NCBI GenBank assembly: GCA_035551835.1
Contig: DASZMN010000057.1
Coordinates: 1 to 10,003 of the forward strand
Reading direction: 5' to 3'
Length of the DNA stretch: 10,003 nt
Source of the DNA: Bog-473 sp035551835
Lineage (GTDB): Bacteria > Actinomycetota > Acidimicrobiia > Acidimicrobiales > RAAP-2
The translations under genes were made by a program, and so were the position numbers. Below are positions 1-6,479 of the stretch, piece after piece (position 1 is the first letter of the stretch; every line of letters begins with the position of its first letter). A model generated the notes under the pieces. The model was not told the origin of the DNA. It searched no databases and saw nothing but the letters and a program-made list of their open reading frames with translations.

Positions 1-2
1 CG

Positions 3-140
3 GGCGACGAGCGCTGTGACAACTGCCGCTACTACCTCGACGAGACGAAGGACCTCTCCTATTGCTGGCACCCCAAGGTCCGCATCCTGGTCGGGGGGAA
101 CTGGTGGTGCCAGTGGTGGGAGGAGATTCCGGCGGGATGA
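3..140 (+). CDS. HiPIP-like small Fe-S protein, C-terminal part (5' end outside window)
   Basis: The frame starting at base 3 is open from the window edge to a TGA and gives 45 residues with four cysteines spaced C-x2-C-x12-C-x14-C. The visible pieces are CDNCRYY, YCWHP and NWWCQWWEEI. Four cysteines in a short chain rich in Tyr and Trp, ending soon after a WC-x-WW segment, match the layout of high-potential iron-sulfur proteins and of the small HiPIP-fold subunits of glycyl-radical enzymes, which bind one 4Fe-4S cluster. The spacing is not identical to classical HiPIP (C-x2-C-x16-C-x13-C), so the exact family is uncertain. A role as a small electron carrier is inference. The competing frame from base 16 is Arg/Ser-rich and lacks any family signal. 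The gene lies 215 bp upstream of the peroxide regulator on the same strand, so a link to it is possible but not shown. Confidence 0.6.
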   Translation, partial: GDERCDNCRYYLDETKDLSYCWHPKVRILVGGNWWCQWWEEIPAG

Positions 141-308
141 CCCCCGGCGCTCGGCGCGGTGCGGGGCGTGGTCGGGCGAGCCGGCGCTCCGCCGTCGCTG
201 TGACGTTCTGGCCCATCTTTGGCCGCCCACTATCGCGTTGAAAGCTCCGTGAAGGTTTCCTGCGGAAATCGCGTGGAAGGGCACAGTCGCAGGTCGGACG
301 CCGATTCC

Positions 309-321
309 GACAATCGTTGTC
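309..321. promoter_or_regulatory. Perfect inverted repeat, probable PerR operator
   Basis: GACAA-TCG-TTGTC is a perfect 5-bp inverted repeat with a 3-bp centre. Its right arm is also the first part of the best -35 hexamer (TTGTCA) of the perR gene, so a bound dimer would block polymerase. Fur-family dimers bind AT-biased inverted repeats, and autoregulation is common in PerR regulators. That PerR binds here is inference from position and symmetry; the sequence is not a textbook B. subtilis Per box. Confidence 0.55.
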
Positions 322-347
322 AAAAAGGTCGGCGCCGCCGCTAGGGT
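317..347 (+). promoter_or_regulatory. perR promoter, leaderless type
   Basis: The -35 candidate is TTGTCA (317-322) and the -10 candidate is TAGGGT (342-347), separated by 19 bp. The -10 ends 8 bases before the ATG at 356, so the transcript would start at or within a base or two of the start codon. No separate ribosome-binding site is needed in a leaderless mRNA, which is common in actinobacteria. The -35 overlaps the inverted repeat at 309-321. Confidence 0.5.
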
Positions 348-355
348 GGGGTGAC

Positions 356-790
356 ATGCAATCACCCGAGGCACTCACGGACCTGTTCCGGGCGCACGGC
401 CGCAAGATCACGGCCCAGCGCCAGTGCATCTTCCGTGCCCTCGATGGCGACGTCACCCACCCCTCGGCCGAGCGGGTCCACGAGAAGGTCCGCACCGAGA
501 TGCCGAACGTCTCGCTCAAGACCGTCTACCAGACGCTCAACGACCTGGCCGAGCTCGGCGCCATCTCGGTGCTCGACGTCGGCACCGGCTCCGCCCGCTT
601 CGACCCCAACGTCGAGACGGGGCACCACCACCTGGTCTGCCGCTCGTGTGGCAAGGTGCGCGACCTGGCCGCCGACTTTCCTGGCCTGCGCGTGACCCGG
701 CGGGCCGCCCAGGGCTTCGACGTCGACAGCGCCGAGGTCGTCTTCCGGGGGCAGTGCGACGAGTGCCGCCCCGCCAAGATCTCGCAGTAA
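356..790 (+). CDS. perR: PerR-type Fur family peroxide-responsive repressor
   Basis: This 144-residue protein is a Fur-family metalloregulator, a dimeric cytoplasmic repressor that releases DNA when its bound metal reports peroxide. The N-terminal half is the winged helix (KITAQRQCIFRAL at 18-30, SLKTVYQTLNDL at 53-64). The C-terminal half carries the structural zinc site, C95-x2-C98 and C134-x2-C137. The regulatory-site ligands of B. subtilis PerR all have counterparts: H35 (in THPSAE), D83 (in ARFD), H90, H92 and D103. Aspartate rather than glutamate at the last position is a known mark of peroxide-sensing PerR as opposed to iron-sensing Fur. A TTG start at 317 is possible, but it would lie inside the promoter and operator, so the ATG at 356 was chosen. 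Rubrerythrin, a classical PerR target, starts 40 bp downstream, which supports the assignment. Autoregulation is likely. Confidence 0.88.
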   Translation: MQSPEALTDLFRAHGRKITAQRQCIFRALDGDVTHPSAERVHEKVRTEMPNVSLKTVYQTLNDLAELGAISVLDVGTGSARFDPNVETGHHHLVCRSCGKVRDLAADFPGLRVTRRAAQGFDVDSAEVVFRGQCDECRPAKISQ

Positions 791-830
791 GCAGCACACG
801 GACCCACAAGAAAGAAGGTACGAATCCGCC

Positions 831-1250
<420 letters not shown>

Positions 1251-1290
1251 GCGACCGTCACCCGCGACTGCACCGATCCGGGCGCGGCCG

Positions 1291-1923
1291 ATGAGCGGCG
1301 ACGGCGGTGCGGTGGCGGGCCTGACGCTGGACGACGTCTTGGACCTGCGCGCCTACGAGCGGGTGCGTGAGAGCTACCGGGCCGCCGTGATCGCCCGGAA
1401 GAAGAACCGGCGGGTGGCGCTCGGCCCGATCATGACGCTCGTCTTCGAGTGCTTCGACACCGTGCGCTTCCAGGTCCAGGAGATGGCGCGGGTCGAGAAG
1501 ATCATCAGCGACGAGGCCATCGGGGTCGAGCTCGACACGTACAACCGGTTGCTGCCCGCGCCGGGCGAGCTGTCGGCCACGCTGCTGATCGAGCTGACCT
1601 CCGAGGACGAGCTGCGCGAGTGGCTGCCCAAGCTGGTGGGGATCGAGACCCAGGTCGGGATCTCCATGGACGGCGAGGTGGTCCTGAGCGTGCCCGAGGC
1701 CGAGCACGGCGCCGCGCTGACCCGCGAGCACGTCACCCCGGCCGTCCACTACCTGCGCTTCGTCTTCTCCGAGGCCCAGGTGGCCGCGTTCGGCGCCGCC
1801 GAGGAGGTGGCGCTCGTCTCGACCCACCGGTCGTATCCGAATCAAACGCTCCTGGGCCCAGAAGTCCGCAAAGAGCTGCTCGGGGACCTGCTCGGCACAA
1901 CAAAGCCTCTACCCATCGGCTGA
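1291..1923 (+). CDS. DUF3501 family protein
   Basis: This 210-residue protein matches the DUF3501 family as I recall it. The N-terminal block has LTLDDVLDLRAYERVR (11-26), then RKKNRRVALGP and FECFDTVRFQVQEMARVEK, followed by a Glu-rich segment and a C-terminal part ending in GPEVRKELLGDLLGT. There is no signal peptide, membrane segment or cysteine cluster. Its biochemical role is unknown. In many proteobacteria, DUF3501 genes sit beside rubrerythrin and a GlpC/HdrD-like Fe-S oxidoreductase. Here only the rubrerythrin partner is present, 40 bp upstream on the same strand, which suggests the same peroxide-response unit. The ATG at 1291 lacks a clear ribosome-binding site, so the start could be elsewhere, but the family block begins soon after it. 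The stop lies about 160 bp before whiB. Confidence 0.72.
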   Translation: MSGDGGAVAGLTLDDVLDLRAYERVRESYRAAVIARKKNRRVALGPIMTLVFECFDTVRFQVQEMARVEKIISDEAIGVELDTYNRLLPAPGELSATLLIELTSEDELREWLPKLVGIETQVGISMDGEVVLSVPEAEHGAALTREHVTPAVHYLRFVFSEAQVAAFGAAEEVALVSTHRSYPNQTLLGPEVRKELLGDLLGTTKPLPIG

Positions 1924-1948
1924 GCTGGGACAATTCCGTGCGCCACCC

Positions 1949-1978
1949 TTTACAGGCGCTCGATCCGTGAGCCATACT
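1949..1978 (+). promoter_or_regulatory. Candidate promoter of whiB
   Basis: TTTACA (1949-1954) and CATACT (1973-1978) are separated by 18 bp, a good match to a housekeeping promoter. This would give a leader of about 100 bases before the ATG at 2086. The leader holds the palindrome CCGAATTCGG (1988-1997), which could be a regulator site or may be chance. Confidence 0.4.
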
Positions 1979-2071
1979 CTCTGTTCGCCGAATTCGGAGC
2001 TGATGCCTGCGCTCCTCGGACCGCAAGGGCCTCCGACCAGGGCGAATGTACCTATCCGCCTGAAACCCGTG

Positions 2072-2077
2072 AGGGAG
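2072..2077 (+). promoter_or_regulatory. Ribosome-binding site that fixes the whiB start
   Basis: AGGGAG lies 8 bases before the ATG at 2086. The upstream in-frame GTG at 2077 overlaps this site and has none of its own, so 2086 is preferred. Confidence 0.6.
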
Positions 2078-2085
2078 TGTTTCCG

Positions 2086-2325
2086 ATGACCGCCACCCCG
2101 TGGCGCAAGCAAGCCGCCTGCCGGGGCCTCGATGTCGAGGCCTTCTACCCGGTGACCGAGGACGAGGCCGACGCGGCCGAGGCCAAGGCTATTTGCGCCG
2201 AATGCCCGGTCCGCCAGCTGTGCCTCGAGCACGCTCTGGCCCACCGCGAGCGTGAGGGCGTCTGGGGCGGCACCACGGAGCGGGAGCGCCGGCGGATCGT
2301 GCGGCAGCGCCGCAAGTCCGCCTAA
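2086..2325 (+). CDS. WhiB-family (Wbl) 4Fe-4S transcriptional regulator
   Basis: This 79-residue protein has the complete Wbl signature. The four cluster-binding cysteines are C12 (AACRG), C37-x2-C40 (ICAECP) and C46 (QLCLEH). The turn GVWGG is at 58-62 and is followed by a basic tail (RERRRIVRQRRKSA) that contacts DNA. Wbl proteins bind an oxygen- and NO-sensitive 4Fe-4S cluster and usually act with the sigma-70 region 4 of RNA polymerase. They are essentially confined to Actinobacteria, which sets the phylum of this DNA. The subtype (WhiB1-7) cannot be settled by eye. The TERERRRI segment is closer to WhiB2-like proteins than to the AT-hook WhiB7 type. Its stop codon interlocks with that of the convergent LCP gene. 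A redox sensor beside a peroxide-defence unit is suggestive, but it has its own promoter candidate. Confidence 0.93.
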   Translation: MTATPWRKQAACRGLDVEAFYPVTEDEADAAEAKAICAECPVRQLCLEHALAHREREGVWGGTTERERRRIVRQRRKSA

Positions 2326-4154
2326 CCCTTCTTCGCCTTTCCCTTCACCGTCGTCGTCGTCCTGGGCGCCGCCTGCACCGGCGCGCCCAGCGTGCACGGG
2401 TAGGGGTTCCACGGTTCCGCCTCGGTGTTCGTGTAGACGTCGGACGGGATCGTCGTCGTCGTGGTCGTCGTCGGCCCGGCGGCGACCGCCGTCGTGGTCG
2501 TCGTCGTGCCGGCGCTGCTCGAGCCGCTGTTCGACGAACCCGCGCCCGTCGACGCCATCGCGACGCTGAGCGAGGTGCCGGCCACGAGGAGCTGGACGGT
2601 CTGGCCGCTCAGGCTCGCTTCGGGCACCAGGGTCACGGGGCCGCGCAGGTCGGCCGCCAGGGTCTGGGCGGCGGCTGCGCCGGACGGGCCGTAGAGGACC
2701 TCGGAGCTGGTGCCGCTGAGCGGGGTCGACGCGTCCGCGACCTCGTTGATGGTGAAGCCCTGCGTGCCGAGCGCCGCCGCGACGAGGTGGGCCACGCCGC
2801 TGACGCTCGACGCGTTCAGCACGTCGACGTCCACCTGACCGTGCGGGATCGTCGTGGTGGTGGTGGTGGTGGTCGTGGTGCCGTGGGCGGTCTTGGCGTT
2901 GGCGACCGCCGTGGCCGCCGGGGTGGTGCCGATGGCGTTGAACGCGTTGATGATGTTCTGCGCGTACGGCTGCGCCTCCTTGAGCACGTCCGCCCCGCCG
3001 TCGGTGACGAAGGCCGTCGTGGGCAGCGTCTCGGTGACGAGGTTCGATCCCGCCAACCCGTGGAAGTCCTCGGCCATGTTGAAAAGGTCGCCCTGGGAGA
3101 GCGTGTCGTCGATGGTCAGGTTGCCGACCGCCGCGCCGAGGAACGAGTTGATGGCCAACGGGTTGGTGATGGAACCGTTCGCCTTCGCGAGCACGGCGCG
3201 GAAGAAGGCGTCCTGGCGCTGGATGCGGCTGAAGTCCGACTGGCCGTCGTACTGCCAGTAGCCGTTCTGGTCCATGTAGTAGAGGTGGCGGCTCCGCACC
3301 AGCTGGAGCGCGGTGGTCCCGTTGATCACCTGGCAGCCGGTCTGGCTGACGTCGAGGCCCGTGTACGCGTCCTTGACCGGGTTGGGGAAGTCCATCGTGA
3401 CGCCGCCGAGGGCGTCGACCATGGCCGAGAAGCCGGGGAAGTTCACGGCGACGTAGTGGTTGATGTTGATGCCGAGGTCCTGTTCGATCGTCTGGATCAG
3501 CAGGTCGGGGCCCGAGTCGAACGCGGCGTTGATGCGGTTCATCCCCGAGATGCCGTTGTCGTTCCCCGGGATGTCGACCCACAGGTCGCGCGGGATCGAG
3601 AGCACCGTCACCGTCTTGTTGGCCGGGTCGAAGCGTGCCACCATCGTGACGTCGCTGCGCTGGCCGCCGTTGCTGGCTTCGTTGCCGAGCTCGCTGGTCA
3701 GGGTCTGGTTGTCGCCGACGAAGGCCCGCGAGTCGGAGCCGACGACCAAGATGTTGAAGGGCTTCCCCGGTGCGGCGGGCTGGGCGACCAGGTGCTTGGC
3801 GTGGATCTTCTTGATCTGGTCGTAGCGGTACTTGGCGTAGAAGTACAGGCCACCCGCCCCGAGCCCGGCGATGAGCACGATGGCGGACAGCGCGTAGATG
3901 GTCCGCCGGCGCCAGCGGTGCGCGCGCTTGTGTTCCTTCTTGCGCGACTTGCGCAGCTCGGACTGCAGGTCGGCCCGCGAGCGGCCCGAGGCCTCCAAGA
4001 TGGCGACCGCGTCGAACGGTGCCGCGTCGCCCTCGGCTTCGGACCTGCCCTCGCCCTCGACCTCGACCTCGACGGGGGAATCGTCTGTCCCGGCGTCGGG
4101 GACCTCGTCGGGGGCCGCGGCGCTCTCGGGGGGATCGGCTGCATCGGGGGTCAA
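2322..4154 (-). CDS. LytR-CpsA-Psr (LCP) cell-wall glycopolymer ligase with LytR_C domain
   Basis: This 610-residue membrane-anchored enzyme should transfer undecaprenyl- or decaprenyl-linked glycopolymers onto peptidoglycan outside the cell. An acidic cytoplasmic tail (1-45) is followed by a strongly basic stretch (68-84) and one membrane segment (86-108). The LCP catalytic domain spans about 133-328, with GSDSR, RSD, SIPRD, INAAF, DALGGV, RSRH and RIQRQ in the expected order; the Arg and Asp residues hold the pyrophosphate and metal. A run of ten threonines (426-435) links to a LytR_C domain (440-525). A low-complexity Ser/Thr tail ends in a lysine-rich stretch, GKAKKG. The start is uncertain. 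TTG at 4154 is the only good candidate downstream of the divergent gene; the in-frame ATG at 4295 would overlap the acyl-CoA dehydrogenase by about 100 bp. A -10-like TATTTT lies 7 bases before the TTG. Confidence 0.9.
   Translation of the reverse strand: MTPDAADPPESAAAPDEVPDAGTDDSPVEVEVEGEGRSEAEGDAAPFDAVAILEASGRSRADLQSELRKSRKKEHKRAHRWRRRTIYALSAIVLIAGLGAGGLYFYAKYRYDQIKKIHAKHLVAQPAAPGKPFNILVVGSDSRAFVGDNQTLTSELGNEASNGGQRSDVTMVARFDPANKTVTVLSIPRDLWVDIPGNDNGISGMNRINAAFDSGPDLLIQTIEQDLGININHYVAVNFPGFSAMVDALGGVTMDFPNPVKDAYTGLDVSQTGCQVINGTTALQLVRSRHLYYMDQNGYWQYDGQSDFSRIQRQDAFFRAVLAKANGSITNPLAINSFLGAAVGNLTIDDTLSQGDLFNMAEDFHGLAGSNLVTETLPTTAFVTDGGADVLKEAQPYAQNIINAFNAIGTTPAATAVANAKTAHGTTTTTTTTTTIPHGQVDVDVLNASSVSGVAHLVAAALGTQGFTINEVADASTPLSGTSSEVLYGPSGAAAAQTLAADLRGPVTLVPEASLSGQTVQLLVAGTSLSVAMASTGAGSSNSGSSSAGTTTTTTAVAAGPTTTTTTTIPSDVYTNTEAEPWNPYPCTLGAPVQAAPRTTTTVKGKAKKG
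2850..2879. repeat. Trinucleotide repeat encoding ten threonines
   Basis: Ten tandem GTG/GTC-type triplets on the + strand encode the Thr10 linker of the LCP protein on the - strand. Six of the triplets are identical and contiguous. Being a multiple of three, gains or losses would change linker length without a frameshift. Confidence 0.75.
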
Positions 4155-4161
4155 GAACCAG

Positions 4162-4167
4162 AAAATA
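4162..4167 (-). promoter_or_regulatory. -10-like element for the LCP gene
   Basis: Read on the - strand this is TATTTT, ending 7 bases before the TTG at 4154, which would make the transcript leaderless or nearly so. No convincing -35 is seen; the -35 position falls on the -10 element of the divergent gene. Confidence 0.35.
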
Positions 4168-4185
4168 CCTGCCCGGAGCGTTCGA

Positions 4186-4191
4186 TAGCCT
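4186..4191 (+). promoter_or_regulatory. -10-like element for the acyl-CoA dehydrogenase gene
   Basis: TAGCCT ends 6 bases before the GTG at 4198, the spacing expected for a leaderless transcript. No good -35 hexamer is visible 17-19 bp upstream, where the - strand -10 of the LCP gene lies. Confidence 0.35.
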
Positions 4192-4197
4192 GCGCCG

Positions 4198-5379
4198 GTG
4201 GATTTCGACCTCCCCGACGAGCTGGCGGCGTTGCAGGCGACGGTGCGGCGGCTGGCCCAGGACAAGGTCAAGCCCCGGGCCCGGGCCATCGACAAGGAGA
4301 GCGCCTACCCGGCCGATCTCTTCGAGGCCTTCCGCAACGCCGGCCTGCTGGGGCTGTGCATCCCGCCCGAATACGGCGGCTCGGGGGCCGGGATCCTGGG
4401 CCTCGCCCTCGCCATCGAAGAGGTGGCCAAGTACTCCAACACGGCCGCGCTGATGCTCCTGCTCACCCGCCTGCCGACCGGGCCGGTGCTGATCGCGGGC
4501 ACCGAGGAGCAGAAGAAGCAGTACCTGCCCGGGATCTGCGACGGGTCGCTCCGGGCGGCCTTCGGGCTGTCCGAGCCCCAGGCCGGCAGCGACGTGATGG
4601 GCATGCGGACCCGCGCCGTGCCCGACCGCGGCGCCGGCGGCGCGGGCGGCTGGGTCCTCAACGGCACCAAGTGCTGGATGTCGGGCGTGCGCGAGGCCGA
4701 CTGGTACACGGTCTTCGCCAAGACGAGCGAGCCCACCAGCCGGGCGCACGATTCGGTCACCGCCTTCATCGTCGAGCGGGCCTGGGACGGCGTCGACGTC
4801 GGCCGCACCGATCACAAGATGGGCGTGCGCGGCGTCGACACCGGCGAGCTCGTCCTGACCGACGTCCGCGTCCCGGCCGAGAACGTCATCGGCGAGGTCG
4901 GCGGCTTCCGCCTGGCCATGCTCGGTCTGAACGCCATGCGCCCGATCGTGGCGGCGCGCGGCATCGGCCTGGCCGAGGGCGCGCTCATGTACGCCACCGA
5001 GTACGTGCAGCAGCGCGCCGCGTTCGGCCAGACGATCGCCGACTTCCAGGGCATCCAGTGGGAGATCGCGAAGTGCGCGGTCGACATCGAGGCGGCGCGC
5101 CTGCTCACGTACCGGTCCGCCGTCCTGGCCGACGCCGGCAAGTACACCAAGGAGTACGTGCCGTACCTGTCCATGGCCAAGTACCACGCCACCGAGCTGG
5201 CGGTGCGCGCCTCGTCGCTCGCCGTGCAGCTGCTCGGCGCGGCCGGCTACATGGAGGACCACCCGACCGAGCAGTGGTACCGCGACGCCAAGCAGCTCAC
5301 GATCGTGGAGGGGACCTCGCAGGTCCAGCTCGGGCTCATCGCCCGCGGCGTGCTCGACCGCGACCTGTGGTGGGACTAG
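4198..5379 (+). CDS. Acyl-CoA dehydrogenase
   Basis: This 393-residue FAD enzyme should introduce the alpha-beta double bond in an acyl-CoA and pass electrons to electron-transfer flavoprotein. The order of domains is the usual one: an N-terminal helical domain (1-118), a middle beta domain opening with the family signature GLSEPQAGSD (123-132), and a C-terminal helical domain with QRAAFGQ near 272-278. The catalytic base is E371 in VEGTSQVQ, the position used by short- and medium-chain enzymes. The second signature reads QLLGAAGY rather than the common GGxGY form, a mild deviation. Length is normal for the family. Substrate cannot be read from the sequence. The alpha-methylacyl-CoA racemase 2.2 kb away hints at branched or sterol-derived acyl-CoAs, but this is inference. 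The GTG start gives an N-terminus (MDFDLPDE) typical of the family. Confidence 0.93.
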   Translation: MDFDLPDELAALQATVRRLAQDKVKPRARAIDKESAYPADLFEAFRNAGLLGLCIPPEYGGSGAGILGLALAIEEVAKYSNTAALMLLLTRLPTGPVLIAGTEEQKKQYLPGICDGSLRAAFGLSEPQAGSDVMGMRTRAVPDRGAGGAGGWVLNGTKCWMSGVREADWYTVFAKTSEPTSRAHDSVTAFIVERAWDGVDVGRTDHKMGVRGVDTGELVLTDVRVPAENVIGEVGGFRLAMLGLNAMRPIVAARGIGLAEGALMYATEYVQQRAAFGQTIADFQGIQWEIAKCAVDIEAARLLTYRSAVLADAGKYTKEYVPYLSMAKYHATELAVRASSLAVQLLGAAGYMEDHPTEQWYRDAKQLTIVEGTSQVQLGLIARGVLDRDLWWD

Positions 5380-5411
5380 CCCAACCGCCGAGCCCGCCCG
5401 GCACGGCCACG

Positions 5412-6479
5412 GTGACCTGGCCCGAGATACTGGCCACCCTCACCCGCCGCGACTCGCTCACCGCGGCCCAGGCCGAGGCGACGCTGCGCATCGTCCTCGC
5501 CGGCGAGGCCACCCCCGCCCAGGTCGGCGCGTTCCTGGCGCTGCTCCACGCCAAGGGCGAGACGGCCGAGGAGGTCACCGGCCTGACGCGCGCCATGGTC
5601 GACGCCGCGGTGCCGTGCCCGCTCGGCCTGCCCGACGGCACGGCGGTGCTGGACCTCGTGGGCACCGGCGGCGACCGGCTCGCCAGCATCAACGTCACCA
5701 CGCTCGCCGCGTTCGTCACCGCGGGGGCCGGGGTCCCCGTGTGCAAGCACGGCAACCGCGCCGCCTCCTCCGCCGTTGGCACGGCCGACGTGCTCGAGGC
5801 GCTCGGGGTGGCGATCGAGCTCGGCCCCGAGGGCGTGGCTCGATGCGTGCACGAGGCGGGCATGGGCTTCTGCTTCGCGCAGCGCTTCCACCCGGCCATG
5901 CGCTTCGTCGGCCCCGTGCGCAAGGAGCTCGGCGTGCCGACGGTCTTCAACTACCTCGGCCCGCTCACCAACCCCGCCCGCACCAGATACCAACTCGTCG
6001 GCGTCTCGGACCCCGCCATGGCGCCGATCATGGCGGGCGTCTTCGGCGCCACCGGCAGCCGCCGCACGTTCATCATCCACGCCGACGACGGCCTCGACGA
6101 GCTGAGCGTGACCTCGCCGGCCGACGTCCTCGAGGTCCGCGGCGACGGCGCCGGCAACTTCGAGCTCGCCGAGTGGCGCGTCGACCCGGCCACCCTCGGC
6201 CTCGCCCCCGCCACCCTGGCCGACCTCAAGGGCGGCGACGCGGCCTTCAACGCCAAGGTCATCCGCTCCGTGCTCGAGGGCGAGACGGGCGCCCGCCGCG
6301 ACATCGGCGTCCTCAACGCCGCCGCCGCGCTCATGGTGGCGGGCCGCGTCGACGATCTCGCCGCCGGCCTCGCCCTCGCCGCCGACGCCATCGACAGCGG
6401 CCGCGCCCTCGCCGTCCTCGACGCGCTGGTCGCTACGTCGCAGGCTCAGGCTGCCGCTGCGCTCCGCCCGCCGGGCTGA
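5412..6479 (+). CDS. trpD: Anthranilate phosphoribosyltransferase
   Basis: This 355-residue cytoplasmic enzyme transfers the phosphoribosyl group of PRPP to anthranilate, the second committed step of tryptophan synthesis. Diagnostic motifs are the PRPP-binding GTGGD (84-88), KHGNRAASS (112-120), VFNYLGPLTNPAR (178-190) and the metal-binding DDGLDEL (225-231). The helical N-terminal domain begins with TWPEILATL, which resembles the corresponding segment of mycobacterial TrpD. GTG at 5412 is chosen as the start because it directly precedes that segment. In-frame GTGs at 5367 and 5370 overlap the preceding gene and would add unconserved residues. No strong ribosome-binding site is seen. The gene follows the acyl-CoA dehydrogenase by 32 bp, so transcription may be shared, although the functions are unrelated. 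No other trp genes are in the window. Its last 47 bases overlap the end of the galactokinase-like gene on the other strand. Confidence 0.95.
   Translation: MTWPEILATLTRRDSLTAAQAEATLRIVLAGEATPAQVGAFLALLHAKGETAEEVTGLTRAMVDAAVPCPLGLPDGTAVLDLVGTGGDRLASINVTTLAAFVTAGAGVPVCKHGNRAASSAVGTADVLEALGVAIELGPEGVARCVHEAGMGFCFAQRFHPAMRFVGPVRKELGVPTVFNYLGPLTNPARTRYQLVGVSDPAMAPIMAGVFGATGSRRTFIIHADDGLDELSVTSPADVLEVRGDGAGNFELAEWRVDPATLGLAPATLADLKGGDAAFNAKVIRSVLEGETGARRDIGVLNAAAALMVAGRVDDLAAGLALAADAIDSGRALAVLDALVATSQAQAAAALRPPG

Noticed and set aside
16..252. 78-codon + frame over the left edge
   Set aside because: It is out of frame with the cysteine-patterned HiPIP-like frame, Arg/Ser-rich, and extends into the intergenic region without any domain.
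317..355. TTG start adding 13 residues to PerR
   Set aside because: It falls on the -35 and the inverted repeat and precedes the -10. The added residues are not family-like.
2850..2879. CRISPR-like or regulatory tandem repeat
   Set aside because: The triplets are codons for threonine within a well-supported gene, and there are no spacers.
4155..4295. N-terminal extension of the LCP protein from an ATG at 4295
   Set aside because: It would overlap the divergent dehydrogenase by about 100 bp with unconserved residues, and the promoter-like elements lie inside it. TTG at 4154 is more economical, though not proven.
1909..5262. 1117-codon frame on the - strand
   Set aside because: It overlaps the LCP gene in another frame and runs antisense to the dehydrogenase and whiB. 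It is His/Arg/Gly-rich low complexity with no family signal.
2787..5411. Upstream part of a 1230-codon + frame that runs on into trpD
   Set aside because: It is antisense to the LCP gene and out of frame with the acyl-CoA dehydrogenase. Its composition is Arg/Gly/Val-rich with no domains until the trpD frame begins. High G+C removes stops and creates such shadows.
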